This document shows, piece after piece, positions 63,901-64,000 of a stretch of 64,000 bases of DNA; position 1 is the first letter of the stretch, and each line of letters starts with the position of its first letter. A model generated the notes under the pieces. It was not told the DNA's origin. It saw only the letters and a program-made list of their open reading frames with translations, and did not search any database. Source of the stretch: Lindgomyces ingoldianus (lineage: Eukaryota > Ascomycota > Dothideomycetes > Pleosporales > Lindgomycetaceae); NCBI RefSeq assembly GCF_010093535.1, contig NW_022985169.1:1090044-1154043 (forward strand), in the 5' to 3' direction. The translations under genes and the position numbers were made by a program.

Positions 63901-64000
63901 TTGCATGGTAATTATTCCAGCGGCAAGCTGACTTTGAGAGTCTGAGATTGGAGGGCCTTGTGACTCGCTGAGGATAGGAATTAGTGCTTGCTTCATGCTA
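60958..64000 (-). CDS. SCC2: Sister chromatid cohesion protein Mis4/Scc2 (cohesin loader), C-terminal part
   Basis: Scc2/Mis4 (NIPBL) with Scc4/Ssl3 loads cohesin onto chromosomes and stimulates its ATPase. The visible part, over 1,010 codons in one frame with no intron, runs off the right edge; the true start lies beyond the window. It is a HEAT-repeat solenoid: the segment PSPKLKSRAMTSLSQLIEKD and SDSSPMVRENVLAMISKCLE is a typical paired-helix repeat, and ALGSLGEICQNSPSLFTRAD belongs to the conserved C-terminal block of the family. The last 70 residues are disordered and basic (GRGRKRKSESRSSNTPKKPR), likely a nuclear localisation or DNA-binding tail. The stop is at 60958-60960. The family assignment rests on these conserved blocks and length; I consider it secure. 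Confidence 0.88.
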   Translation of the reverse strand, partial: SMKQALIPILSESQGPPISDSQSQLAAGIITMQDPFCQVFPRLVKHLIDNASSNPSPKLKSRAMTSLSQLIEKDPKTLDEQTFNALNTLVSDSSPMVRENVLAMISKCLEHNPSLERLCLKSVLQLVDDPATGPKKRAIKILKDMYLGSVPNERKLDIACHLLVPVLDDDKGVSDLTHQTLEDIWLAPPNAAARVDENQLRLDRRNRVSMLVQIVQKVEEIPNKLEAFESFFSSAVSNKAKNPTANFTICRELVADMVEGVIGTDLVAGENSQARILNTLSIFAKVSPRLFTSAQVQLLKPYVKDLATTDDLKDFRPTLVIFRHVFPALPSLQESFLEEVRSSLLPCTGKLANWAAQHSAYKSTLLDVAHCLWTVSPLVTNGVDKLLGLICSAMAQSQLLRSSTKNQALTAKDKLKIITYLLIMGVFGRVCDFDKHIDLFRGKLTTVLKRVPSKENSSKLLTEWKGNSVPILLQECVRPFTMQPWDMSVREHALGSLGEICQNSPSLFTRADVKQAFKLVFLNENYEDNTELRRVVLTQFREFFSTAERRSESGAEIAVGEGAVRGSDRLDSSFVASDNDTAPLHLGPAFLSDIVAIALGNPNDLALIATDIIISISRQGIVHPKECGPALVALSSSSNLQLASKATAEHQSIHLKNERMFEKEYMAAVALAFKYQRDVANDPHGARDKTFKPKLQRMNEVLKSGTPKIYKKFLMNMCKKMDFDLSKLDTSNPKHQAIVSDQIIDSVAEGGSHMHIPDVLLFARFCLENLGFFDYAHIDEVQVLILTIHDIVLKHTGPSVALAIENEISKPHLELEQPPVGLDINGEGSSTYQAPQNPTASPIPEARLRQITVASMILQMMWDTRAFLRKQWNMLGKITITTKDANKSAVKNNLISGKELWEKFENVMSALENTESMTRQCLAFGRLIEVDLEAKVGDEDLDASEQLARAAAGYETPDDNGAEDDAPPTSGRGRKRKSESRSSNTPKKPRGRLTGSKVKKTNSRTPEGDDDWD

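Noticed and set aside
1..64000. tRNA, rRNA, CRISPR arrays and prokaryote-style operons
   Set aside because: By eye I found no tRNA-like A/B-box pairs or rRNA segments in the gene-free regions; CRISPR and operons are not expected in a fungal nuclear genome. A tRNAscan run would be needed to exclude tRNAs.

Overview
The window is nuclear DNA from a filamentous ascomycete (Pezizomycotina). Evidence: compact genes with short GT-AG introns (about 47-240 nt), a Zn2Cys6 regulator with a fungal-specific domain, fungal orthologues throughout (NUP84, ASA1, PP2A, MCM6, PAN6, DBP7, FIG4, SCC2/MIS4), and a repeat island whose fossil transposase frames are broken mostly at expected Trp and Gln codons (TGG or CAG read as TAG), the mark of repeat-induced point mutation (RIP). 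I cannot fix the class or genus.

Layout. 0-19 kb: SUMO (-), NUP84 (+), a disordered fungal protein (-), an F-box protein (+) followed by a near-perfect 52-nt palindrome, a Zn2Cys6/Fungal_trans_2-type regulator (-), and the WD40 protein ASA1 (+). 19.6-23.8 kb: an AT-rich island that I resolve into one hAT transposon of 4,201 bp, with an 8-bp target duplication and 21-bp terminal repeats. Its transposase is a minus-strand fossil, and a 1,132-bp pogo/Fot1-like element with 60-bp terminal repeats is nested inside it. 24-37 kb: a GPAT/DHAPAT-type acyltransferase (+), a Ulp1 SUMO protease (-), the PP2A catalytic subunit (+), and MCM6 (+) with an MluI cell-cycle box just upstream. 37-47 kb: a medium-chain dehydrogenase (+), a four-span membrane glycoprotein (+), an MFS transporter (+) and a Cys-rich/low-complexity protein (-). 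47-64 kb: pantothenate synthetase (-) divergent from DBP7 (+), a small two-exon membrane protein (+), a secreted SGNH/GDSL-fold protein lacking its catalytic triad (+), a Dal5-type MFS permease (+), FIG4 (+), and the C-terminal part of the cohesin loader SCC2/MIS4 (-), cut by the window edge.

Most genes are housekeeping and unrelated to one another; this is ordinary fungal gene order, not a biosynthetic cluster. SUMO and a SUMO protease lie about 29 kb apart. MCM6 and SCC2/MIS4 both serve chromosome replication and cohesion. The most informative items are the nested hAT/pogo island, with repeated AAACGTA motifs just inside both hAT ends, and the SGNH pseudoenzyme. Exon boundaries were deduced by hand from splice signals, reading frame and family conservation.
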